From Streptomyces sp. CB01635 (GTDB lineage: Bacteria; Actinomycetota; Actinomycetes; Streptomycetales; Streptomycetaceae): DNA of 64,000 bases. Positions 9,744-16,930 of this stretch are shown here, piece by piece. The notes under the pieces were generated by a model. The model was not told where the DNA came from, did no database searches, and worked only from the letters and a program-made list of their open reading frames with translations. The position numbers were made by a program, and so were the translations under genes. Within the stretch, counting starts at the first letter, position 1; each line of letters begins with the position of its first letter. The stretch spans positions 1 to 64,000 of the forward strand of contig NZ_NNBL01000039.1 in assembly GCF_002803065.1 (NCBI RefSeq). The letters run 5' to 3'.

Positions 9744-11628
9744 GCGGGGGCGGCCACAGTTGGCCGGACGGCGGCGCAGGCTGCGTACAGGTGTGCTGCT
9801 CGGCTGCGGCGCACTGGTGCTCAGCGGCTGCGCGTCCATGCCGGACAACGGCGGACTCCAGGCCGTGGAGGCGTCGCAGCGGCCCGACTCGCAGGTGCGC
9901 GTCTTCGCGATGCCGCCCCGCGAGAACGCCGGGCCCGTCAGTATCGTCGAGGGCTTCCTCGAAGCGCTGACCAGCGACGATCCGCAATACACGATGGCGC
10001 GCAAGTACCTCACGGAGAAGGCCGCCAAGGGCTGGCACCCGGAGGAGCGCACCACCGTCCTCACAGACGGACCGAGCACGGGACAGGCGAGCAGGCCGAG
10101 CGCCGGCGACGAGGGCCGTACGTTCAGACTGAGCGGCCATCAGGTCGCTTTCGTGGACCAACAGCAGGCATACCGGCCCGAAGGCACCTCGTACAGCAAG
10201 ACGCTGCACCTCGTGCAGGAGGACAGCCCCAAGGGCAAGCAGTGGCGCATCGACGGGCTGCCGCAGGGCGTCGTCCTCGGGCAGTCCGACTTCCAGCGCA
10301 TCTACCAGTCCGTCAACAAGTACTACTACGCGCTGGACGAGTCCCCCGGCGGCGCGGAGAGCGGTGGGGGATCGGGCTCGGGTTCGACCAGCCGTCAGAA
10401 GCGGCTGGTCGCCGACCCCGTGTACGTACGTCAGTGGATAGACCCCCTCACGCAGACGGTGCGCGCCCTGCTTTCGGGGCCCACGCACTGGCTGAACCCG
10501 GTCGTGACCACGACGTTCCCCTCCGACACGCGGCTGCGCAAGGGCGTGAAGTCGCTCGCGCCCGACGACGAGAACAACCTGAAGGTCCCGCTGAACGCAA
10601 AGGCCGACCACGTCGGGCAGGCCCGCTGCAAGGAGATGGCAGCCCAACTCCTGTTCTCCCTGCGGGATGTGACGTCGGCGAACGTGTCACAGATCGAGCT
10701 CGAACGGTCGAACGGGTCGCAGTTGTGCGTCCTGAGCGAGAGCGATGCCGAGGCCCTCGTGGAACCCCGCACCTCCGGGTCCGCCGACGACCAGTACTTC
10801 CTGGACGACAAGGGCAGGCTCGTGCAGATGTCGGGCGCGTCCCGCACCACGAAGGACCCGGAGCGGGTGCCGGGGCCGCTCGGCGACGGCGAGCAGCGGA
10901 TGCGCTCGGTCGCCGTCTCGCGCGACGAGACGCAGGCCGCGGCCGTGTCGAACAACGGGAGCGCCCTGTTCGTCGGGTCGTTCGTATCGGGCGCTTCGCT
11001 CGGCGACGCGGTCGTACGCAGCAACGCCAAATCCGAGAAGGACCGGCTCACGACGCCCAGTTGGGACGGGCTCGGCGACCTGTGGGTGGCCGACCGTGAC
11101 CCGAAGAAGCCGCGGCTGCTGATGTTCGGCCGGGGCATGGCGGACGAGAACCACGAAGTCGACGTCTCCGGGCTCGACGGCGGGCGGATCGAGGCCGTGA
11201 AGGTGTCGGCCGACGGGGTGCGGATCGCGCTGCTCGTGGCCGAGGAGGGCAAGACCACGCTGCGGATCGGACGGGTCGAACGCGATTCCGGACCGGACGG
11301 CAAGCTGTCGGTCTCGGTCGACGAACTACGCGCCGCGGCACCCCAGATGGAGGAGGTCACGGCCATGTCGTGGGCCGGCGGAAGCCGACTCGTCGTGGTC
11401 GGACGCGAGTCCGGGGGCGTGCAGCAGCTGAGTTACGTCCAGTGCGACGGCTCGGCGCCGACAGGGCAGGCGCTGCCCGGCCTGACGGGCGTGAAGGAGA
11501 TCGCGGCGTCCGAGGACGACCGCCTGCCACTCGTCGCCCACTCGGACGACGGGATCGTCCGGCTGCCGCCGGGCCTGCCGTGGCAGACGGTGCTCAAGGA
11601 CGGGACAGCGCCGGTCTATCCGGGGTAG
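9733..11628 (+). CDS. lpqB: Lipoprotein LpqB
   Basis: About 631 residues. The signal peptide ends in the lipobox LSGC (Cys about residue 33), so the mature protein is anchored outside the membrane. A GerMN-like domain follows, then a C-terminal beta-propeller-like region. LpqB interacts with MtrB and affects its activity in actinobacteria. The start is uncertain: GTG at 9733 is preferred because GAGGGAAG lies 11-20 nt upstream; GTG at 9721 is in frame too. Either overlaps the mtrB end, implying coupled translation. Confidence 0.93.
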   Translation: MRGERGRPQLAGRRRRLRTGVLLGCGALVLSGCASMPDNGGLQAVEASQRPDSQVRVFAMPPRENAGPVSIVEGFLEALTSDDPQYTMARKYLTEKAAKGWHPEERTTVLTDGPSTGQASRPSAGDEGRTFRLSGHQVAFVDQQQAYRPEGTSYSKTLHLVQEDSPKGKQWRIDGLPQGVVLGQSDFQRIYQSVNKYYYALDESPGGAESGGGSGSGSTSRQKRLVADPVYVRQWIDPLTQTVRALLSGPTHWLNPVVTTTFPSDTRLRKGVKSLAPDDENNLKVPLNAKADHVGQARCKEMAAQLLFSLRDVTSANVSQIELERSNGSQLCVLSESDAEALVEPRTSGSADDQYFLDDKGRLVQMSGASRTTKDPERVPGPLGDGEQRMRSVAVSRDETQAAAVSNNGSALFVGSFVSGASLGDAVVRSNAKSEKDRLTTPSWDGLGDLWVADRDPKKPRLLMFGRGMADENHEVDVSGLDGGRIEAVKVSADGVRIALLVAEEGKTTLRIGRVERDSGPDGKLSVSVDELRAAAPQMEEVTAMSWAGGSRLVVVGRESGGVQQLSYVQCDGSAPTGQALPGLTGVKEIAASEDDRLPLVAHSDDGIVRLPPGLPWQTVLKDGTAPVYPG

Positions 11629-11724
11629 GGGCTGGGGGCGCGGCGGCCGTGAGGTGCGCCGTACTCCCCTCTCGCCGGACGGAGTTGAGTCCTCCGATTG
11701 CAACGGAGTGTGCACGTCCGGGAG

Positions 11725-11733
11725 TTGTCCACA
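11725..11733 (+). promoter_or_regulatory. DnaA box, TTGTCCACA
   Basis: An exact match to the preferred Streptomyces DnaA box TTGTCCACA, in the 159-bp gap between lpqB and comF. A second box follows in the same orientation at 11739. Confidence 0.6.
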
Positions 11734-11738
11734 GGCAC

Positions 11739-11747
11739 TTATCCACA
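11739..11747 (+). promoter_or_regulatory. DnaA box, TTATCCACA
   Basis: An exact match to the general bacterial DnaA box TTATCCACA, 14 bp downstream of and parallel to the box at 11725, 40 bp before the comF start. The pair could repress or couple comF transcription to DnaA, or act as a minor DnaA-titration site. Confidence 0.6.
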
Positions 11748-11787
11748 GGGGTGGTCGCAGGGCGCCCCTGTTGGCACAGTGGTGGAC

Positions 11788-12834
11788 ATGCGGGGGTGGT
11801 TGCAGGACCTCGGAGATCTTGTGCTGCCGGCTGAGTGTGGAGGCTGCGGTCGGCCGCGTACGACGCTCTGCGCGCGCTGCGGGGACGCCCTGTGCGGCGG
11901 CGCGCCGCGCCGGGTGCGGCCGAACCCTGAGCCGCCCGGGCTGCCGGTGGTGCACGCGGCCGCTCCGTACCAGGACGCGGTGCGGGCCGTACTGCTCGCG
12001 CACAAGGAGCGGGGGGCGCTGGGGCTCGCGGAGCCCCTGGGCGCGGCCCTCGCGGGGGCGGTGCGGGCGGGACTTGGCGAAGCGGGGGATGGGGGAGGGG
12101 GCGGGGGTGGGGGCCCCGTAGACAGGCGTACACGGACAGCTGGGCGCCCACAGGTAGATGCGCATACGCCGCGAGACATGCGCACACAGACGGGTGGCGT
12201 CCGCACCCCAGTAAGCGCGCGTCCCCAACCCGGCGCCCGCACCCAACCAACCGCCCGCACTCAACCCGGTGCCCGCCCCCCATCGACCGCCCGCACTCAA
12301 CCCGGTGCCCGCCCCCAACCAACCGCCCGCACCCAACCAACCCCGCCACCCCCTCCCCCCACCCCCCTCCTCCTGATCCCCGTCCCCTCCGCTCGCAAGG
12401 CTGTTCGGGCGCGGGGGCATGATCCTTCGCGGCGGATTGCGTATGCCGCGGCGGCTGAGCTGCGTCGGGTGGGGGTTCCCGCGAGGGTGTGTGCCGCGTT
12501 GCGTCAGCGGCGGGTCGTTGCCGATCAGGCCGGACTCAACTCGCGGCGGCGTCTGGCCAATCTCGCCGGGGCTCTGGAGGTGCCTGCGGGAGCGCGTGCA
12601 CTCCTCGCCACGGGTGGCCGGATCGTGCTGGTCGACGACGTCATGACCACGGGTGCCTCATTGGCGGAGGCGGCCCGCGCAATACGTGCCGCAGTGGCCG
12701 GGACGGCAGGGGGCGAGAGCGACGGGATCACGCCGCGATGGGTGGAAACTGCACGGGAATTGCCCGCGCGCAACTCGATCAGTGCGGCAGTGGTTGCAGC
12801 CTCTCCGAGTTCTTTCGAAATAAACCGGAACTGA
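11788..12834 (+). CDS. comF: ComF-family phosphoribosyltransferase with expanded linker
   Basis: A 348-residue ComF-like protein. The N-terminal zinc-ribbon is CGGCGRPRTTLCARCGD (four Cys, about residues 18-34), followed by the double-zinc/ComF part (HKERGALGLAEPL). The C-terminal phosphoribosyltransferase domain carries the PRPP loop IVLVDDVMTTGASL. Between them, at about 105-195, lies a Thr/Arg/Pro/Gln/Gly linker built from 12-residue repeats and a Pro-run. ComF proteins are usually about 220-260 residues without such an insert. The ATG at 11788 begins MRGWLQDL, the usual N-terminus. Function in Streptomyces is unproven; in naturally competent bacteria ComF acts in DNA uptake. Confidence 0.85.
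   Translation: MRGWLQDLGDLVLPAECGGCGRPRTTLCARCGDALCGGAPRRVRPNPEPPGLPVVHAAAPYQDAVRAVLLAHKERGALGLAEPLGAALAGAVRAGLGEAGDGGGGGGGGPVDRRTRTAGRPQVDAHTPRDMRTQTGGVRTPVSARPQPGARTQPTARTQPGARPPSTARTQPGARPQPTARTQPTPPPPPPTPLLLIPVPSARKAVRARGHDPSRRIAYAAAAELRRVGVPARVCAALRQRRVVADQAGLNSRRRLANLAGALEVPAGARALLATGGRIVLVDDVMTTGASLAEAARAIRAAVAGTAGGESDGITPRWVETARELPARNSISAAVVAASPSSFEINRN
12250..12342 (+). repeat. 36-bp coding tandem repeat within comF
   Basis: Two full units (12250-12285, 12286-12321) and a partial third (12322 on) each encode TARTQPGARPxx. The two units differ only in their last few bases. Degenerate related copies precede them from about 12215, and a Pro-run (PTPPPPPPTP) follows. The unit is a multiple of three, so copy-number change keeps the frame. 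Confidence 0.85.
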
Positions 12835-13160
12835 GCGGAAACCTGCATCGTTGCAGGTGGCGAGGGGGGCATTTCACCTGAATGGAGGTACGCGTCAGTA
12901 GAGGGTGACGGCATCCGTCCGGGCGAGATATGTTCGGTTGTGAGGAATGGCGGACGCCATCCTCAGCAATCAGGAATGCCAGTGTCGTGGGCGCCGCAGG
13001 TTTTTTCGGCAATCACCCGCGATGATGGGGTGTAGATCTTGTCCATGGGGGAGGAGGAGGTGGAAGTCGCCGAGTCAGAGACTCCGGAAGTGGCCGGAGT
13101 CTGGTGCAACAGGGAGATGCTCCGCCGATGGAGCGGGGCGATCCGGGAACGGAGTTCTGC
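12835..13160 (+). promoter_or_regulatory. hpf upstream region, 326 bp without a gene
   Basis: The gap between comF and hpf has a weak hairpin ACCTGCA-TCGT-TGCAGGT (12841-12858) without a T-run just after comF, several AT-richer stretches (for example near 13001-13040) and the strong leader hairpin at 13079. I see no convincing coding sequence. The hpf promoter should lie here, but I cannot assign -35/-10 elements with confidence. Confidence 0.45.
13079..13102 (+). promoter_or_regulatory. Perfect 9-bp hairpin in the hpf leader
   Basis: AGACTCCGG (13079-13087) and CCGGAGTCT (13094-13102) enclose a 6-nt loop, about 58 nt before the hpf start. No T-run follows, so it is more likely an mRNA structure or operator than a terminator. 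Confidence 0.45.
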
Positions 13161-13850
13161 GTGGACATCGTCGTCAAGGGCCGCAAGACCGAGGTGCCCG
13201 AGCGGTTCCGCAAGCACGTGGCCGAGAAGCTGAAGCTGGACAAGATCCAGAAGTTCGACGGCAAGGTGATCAGCCTCGACGTGGAGGTGTCCAAGGAGCC
13301 GAACCCCCGACAGGCCGACCGCTGCGACCGCGTAGAGATCACACTCCGCACGCGCGGCCCGGTCATCAGGGCGGAGGCGGCGGCCAGCGACCCGTATGCG
13401 GCGCTCGACCTGGCAACGGACAAGCTCGAGGCGCGCCTGCGCAAGGAACACAGCAAGCGGTCCACCCGCCGCGGGAGCGGCAGGCTCACGGCCGCGGAAG
13501 TCCCCGATGTCGTCGCCACGGCGACTCTGAACGGGGACGGCTCGGTGGTCAACAACGAGGAGCCTGGCGGAGTACCGACCACGAGGATCGGCTCCCTCGA
13601 GGTCCAGGGCGAAGGCCCGCTCATCGTTCGCGAGAAGACGCACGTCGCTGCGCCCATGTCACTCGACCAGGCGCTCTACGAGATGGAGCTGGTCGGGCAC
13701 GACTTCTACCTCTTCGTCGACTCCGAGACCAAGGAGCCCAGCGTCGTCTACCGGCGCCACGCCTACGACTACGGCGTGATCCACCTCAACACCGACCCGA
13801 TGGTCACCCAGGCGCAGTCGTCCGCAGCGGGCGGGGCGCTCGGCGGCTGA
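13161..13850 (+). CDS. hpf: Long-form ribosome hibernation promoting factor
   Basis: About 229 residues. The N-terminal S30AE domain (residues 1-100, VVKGRKTEVPERFRKHV) binds the 30S decoding region. A variable linker follows, then the C-terminal dimerisation domain (about 170-225, MSLDQALYEMELVGHDFYLF). The long form makes 100S ribosome dimers in stationary phase. The start GTG at 13161 has GGAG 6 nt upstream and matches the family N-terminus; GTG 13104 and ATG 13128 are in-frame alternatives. A strong hairpin follows the gene. Confidence 0.93.
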   Translation: MDIVVKGRKTEVPERFRKHVAEKLKLDKIQKFDGKVISLDVEVSKEPNPRQADRCDRVEITLRTRGPVIRAEAAASDPYAALDLATDKLEARLRKEHSKRSTRRGSGRLTAAEVPDVVATATLNGDGSVVNNEEPGGVPTTRIGSLEVQGEGPLIVREKTHVAAPMSLDQALYEMELVGHDFYLFVDSETKEPSVVYRRHAYDYGVIHLNTDPMVTQAQSSAAGGALGG

Positions 13851-13894
13851 GGCCGGCGGAACCACGCCGCTGAGCCCGCGGGAGACAGTCGTGA

Positions 13895-13934
13895 AGGGTG
13901 CCCCTGGGAGCGCGTGCGCCCCCAGGGGCACCCT
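13895..13934 (+). terminator. Strong hairpin after hpf
   Basis: A perfect 14-bp stem, AGGGTGCCCCTGGG (13895-13908) with CCCAGGGGCACCCT (13921-13934), has a 12-nt loop and no T-run. This is common for Streptomyces terminators. It separates hpf from the response-regulator gene. Confidence 0.7.
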
Positions 13935-14075
13935 CGTGCGGCCTTCTGCGCACCGCTCGGTCACCGCACCGGCGCCAAGGCATGAAATCATGGCCGGGCC
14001 GGGTCAACCGGTGTGCCGCTGCCCCGGGTTGGCGTGGCACAGGAAGACGGGCCATGGCCTTCAGGGGGAGGAACG

Positions 14076-14831
14076 ATGGCGGACAGCTTCGGACCGATGC
14101 GGGACGAGGGCGCCGGTACGGCCGGTGACGGTGTCCAGGGCATGGGCCCGGACGAGAGCGCGCCGCGCAAGGAGCCGATCAGGGTCCTCGTGGTGGACGA
14201 CCACGCGCTGTTCCGGCGCGGGCTCGAGATCGTTCTCGCGGCCGAGGAGGACATCCAGGTCGTCGGCGAGGCGGGTGACGGCGCCGAGGCCGTGGACAAG
14301 GCGGCCGACCTGCTGCCCGACATCATCCTGATGGATGTGCGGATGCCCAAGCGTGGCGGGATCGAGGCATGCACCTCCATCAAGGAGGTCGCCCCCAGCG
14401 CCAAGATCATCATGCTGACCATCAGTGACGAGGAAGCGGATCTCTACGACGCGATCAAGGCGGGCGCGACGGGCTATCTGCTCAAGGAGATCTCCACGGA
14501 CGAGGTGGCCACGGCCATTCGCGCCGTCGCCGACGGGCAGTCGCAGATCAGCCCTTCGATGGCGTCGAAGCTCCTCACCGAATTCAAGTCGATGATCCAG
14601 CGCACGGACGAGCGGCGTCTCGTTCCGGCGCCGCGGCTGACCGACCGCGAGCTGGAAGTCCTGAAGCTGGTCGCCACGGGCATGAACAACCGCGATATCG
14701 CGAAGGAACTGTTCATCTCCGAGAACACCGTGAAGAACCATGTGCGCAACATCCTGGAGAAGCTCCAGCTGCACTCCAGGATGGAGGCCGTGGTGTACGC
14801 GATGCGGGAGAAGATCCTCGAGATCCGGTGA
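14076..14831 (+). CDS. NarL/LuxR-type response regulator
   Basis: A 251-residue protein. It has a ~35-residue acidic leader, a receiver domain starting IRVLVVDDHALFRRG with phosphoacceptor Asp in ILMDVRMPKRGG (D87), then a LuxR-type helix-turn-helix (LTDRELEVLKLVATGMNN, NTVKNHVRNILEKL). The ATG at 14076 has GGGGGAGGAACG directly upstream. No histidine kinase gene is adjacent, so it is an orphan regulator here. Its constant position after hpf in Streptomyces suggests a link to stationary-phase physiology, but the sequence does not show its targets. Confidence 0.93.
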   Translation: MADSFGPMRDEGAGTAGDGVQGMGPDESAPRKEPIRVLVVDDHALFRRGLEIVLAAEEDIQVVGEAGDGAEAVDKAADLLPDIILMDVRMPKRGGIEACTSIKEVAPSAKIIMLTISDEEADLYDAIKAGATGYLLKEISTDEVATAIRAVADGQSQISPSMASKLLTEFKSMIQRTDERRLVPAPRLTDRELEVLKLVATGMNNRDIAKELFISENTVKNHVRNILEKLQLHSRMEAVVYAMREKILEIR

Positions 14832-14865
14832 CGGCCACCGGGTGACAGCGGTCAGGTGACAGCGG

Positions 14866-16044
14866 TCAGCCGAGGGCGGTGACGAGGGCCGGCTTGAGGT
14901 TCGGGGCGTCGACGCGCTCGATCCGGACCGCGTCGCAGCCCACCCACTCGGCCGCCTCCCGCAGCGCCTGCGCCACGGCCGGGACCGCCTTCGGGCCGTC
15001 CAGGGAGACCTGCCGGGCGACCAGCGTGCTCCCGTCGCGCGCGGGGTCGACGCGGCCCACCAGGTGCCCGCCCGCGAGGACCGGCATCGCGAAGTAGCCG
15101 TGCACCCGCTTCGGCTTGGGGACGTACGCCTCCAGGCGGTGCGTGAAGCCGAAGATCCGCTCCGTGCGGGGCCGCTCCCAGATCAGGGAGTCGAAGGGCG
15201 AGAGCAGCGTCGTACGGTGGCGGCCGCGGGGGGCGGTGTCGAGCGCCTCCGGGTCCGCCCACGCCGGCTTTCCCCAGCCCTGCACGGTCACGGGAACCAG
15301 GCCCGCGTCCTCGACCACCGCGTCGAACTGCTCGTGCTTCAGGCGGTGGTAGTCCGCGATGTCGGAACGCGTGCCGATGCCGAGGGACTGTCCGGCCAGG
15401 CGGACCAGGCGGCGCAGGCACTCCCGGTCGTCCAGGTCGTCATGGAGCAGCTCGGCCGGGACGGCGCGCTCTGCGAGGTCGTACACCCGCTTCCAACTGC
15501 GGCGCTGCGTGCACACCACTTCGCCGTACATCAGGGCGCGCTCCACGGCGACCTTCGCCTCGGACCAGTCCCACCACTCGCCCTTGTTCTTCGCGCCGCC
15601 CAACTCCGTGGCTGTGAGCGGGCCTTCGGTGCGCAGCTGTTTGATGACCTGCTCGTACGCGCCGTCGGGCAGGTCGTGGTGCCAGTGCGGGCGGGTGCGA
15701 TAGGCGCGGCGGCGGAAGGCGAAGTGCGGCCACTCCTCGATGGGCAGGATGCACGCGGCGTGCGACCAGTACTCGAAGGCGTGCGGCGCGCCGGCCGTGC
15801 CCGGGGTCCAGTACGCGTCCTCGACCGTTCTGCGGCCGACCGCGCCCAGGCGTGCGTACGGGATGAGTTCGTGCGAGCGGGCCAGCACGGAGATGGTGTC
15901 GAGCTGGACCGCTCCGAGGTGACGGAGCACGCCGCGGACCCCGCCCTTGCGGTCCGGCGCGCCGAGGAACCCTTGGGCCCGCAGCGCGATGCGGCGGGCC
16001 TCGTCGGCGGAGAGTTCGGCGGCGGGGCGCGGCGTGGTCGTCAT
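14866..16044 (-). CDS. AlkX/YcaQ-like DNA glycosylase (winged-helix)
   Basis: A 392-residue protein of the HTH_42 (YcaQ/AlkZ) family. These enzymes excise alkylated bases and unhook interstrand crosslinks. The family catalytic Q-x-Q/Q-x-D motif is visible as QLD at residues 47-49 (GAVQLDTISVLARSHEL), which points to the YcaQ/AlkX branch. The conserved SPFDSLIWERPRTERIFGF follows in the C-terminal half. The start MTTTPRPAAEL at 16044 is chosen; an ATG eight codons upstream is possible. It lies between a plus-strand regulator and a minus-strand GNAT gene, with no biosynthetic cluster nearby, so a housekeeping repair role is likely. Confidence 0.88.
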   Translation of the reverse strand: MTTTPRPAAELSADEARRIALRAQGFLGAPDRKGGVRGVLRHLGAVQLDTISVLARSHELIPYARLGAVGRRTVEDAYWTPGTAGAPHAFEYWSHAACILPIEEWPHFAFRRRAYRTRPHWHHDLPDGAYEQVIKQLRTEGPLTATELGGAKNKGEWWDWSEAKVAVERALMYGEVVCTQRRSWKRVYDLAERAVPAELLHDDLDDRECLRRLVRLAGQSLGIGTRSDIADYHRLKHEQFDAVVEDAGLVPVTVQGWGKPAWADPEALDTAPRGRHRTTLLSPFDSLIWERPRTERIFGFTHRLEAYVPKPKRVHGYFAMPVLAGGHLVGRVDPARDGSTLVARQVSLDGPKAVPAVAQALREAAEWVGCDAVRIERVDAPNLKPALVTALG

Positions 16045-16114
16045 GCCCCGAACGATAGGGCGCGGCACTGACAGTCGGACCTGGCCGGCGGGCGGGGGCC
16101 GGCGCCGGAAAGCG

Positions 16115-16687
16115 TCATGCCGGCGCCGGGAGGTAGGGCAGCACTGCCGGGATGCCGAGGTCCGAGGGGAGGAGCGAGGCGACCCAGCAGTCGCGCAGTA
16201 CGCCCTTGTTGGGCAGGCCCGCCCGCATGACGCCCTCCACGGTGAAGCCGGCCTTCTCGGCGACGGTGCGAGAGCCGACGTTGCCGACCTCGGCGCGCCA
16301 CTCCAGTCGCGTACAGGCCAGGTCGGTGAAGGCCCAGCGGGCCAGGGCGAGGACCGTCTCGGTCATGTAGCCGTGGCCGCGATAGTCCTTCCCGGTCCAG
16401 AAGCCGACCTCCCAGGCGCCCGCGCGCGGGTGGTGCAGGCTCGCGGCGGCGATCACGGGGCCGTCGTCCTGGAGCCGCACGGCGAAGGTGTACTCCGTGT
16501 CGGCCCGCCAGCCGTCCGGGACCATGCGGGAGACGAAGTGTTCGGCGTCCACGCGCGCGTAGGGCGACGGGATCGTGGTCCAGCGCTGGATGTCGGGGTC
16601 CTGGGCCGCGAGGTACACCTCGTCGGTGTCCTCGGCGGTGAACGTGCGCAGCCGCAGGCGGTCGGTGGTGAGTGCGACGGGTTCCAT
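16115..16687 (-). CDS. GNAT acetyltransferase, RimJ/RimL type
   Basis: A 190-residue N-acetyltransferase. The N-terminal TDRLRLRTFTAEDTDEVY is typical of RimJ/RimL-like GNATs. The acetyl-CoA binding segment is GFWTGKDYRGHGYMTE, and the EKAGFTVEGVMRAGLP end motif is present. Substrate cannot be told; candidates are a protein N-terminus or a small amine. The ATG at 16687 (MEPVALTTDRLRLR) fits the family; the frame stays open upstream but lacks family sequence. It is divergent from secA. Confidence 0.88.
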   Translation of the reverse strand: MEPVALTTDRLRLRTFTAEDTDEVYLAAQDPDIQRWTTIPSPYARVDAEHFVSRMVPDGWRADTEYTFAVRLQDDGPVIAAASLHHPRAGAWEVGFWTGKDYRGHGYMTETVLALARWAFTDLACTRLEWRAEVGNVGSRTVAEKAGFTVEGVMRAGLPNKGVLRDCWVASLLPSDLGIPAVLPYLPAPA

Positions 16688-16930
16688 CGGCCGATTCTGC
16701 TCGGAGGCCGACAATGGCGCCAGCAGATATCGCGGGGTGAGCGCGCTGTTACCTTTCGCAGTCGGGGTGCACAGCTTCGTGCGGCACCTTGAGCGGTCCT
16801 CGTGCGTTGTCCTTGTGGCTGTGGTTACGGCAGACCTCCCGGCGCGCCGGGGTCCTCGCATACGATGGCCGTTGCTCTATACCGTCACACCCGACCGTGC
16901 CAGGCCCGACCGGCAAGGAGACCAACCCCC

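Noticed and set aside
12250..12342. CRISPR-like repeats
   Set aside because: The 36-bp units are adjacent without spacers and encode a linker in frame with comF.
16861..16866. TACGAT as the secA -10 box
   Set aside because: No acceptable -35 at 16-19 bp upstream; not called.
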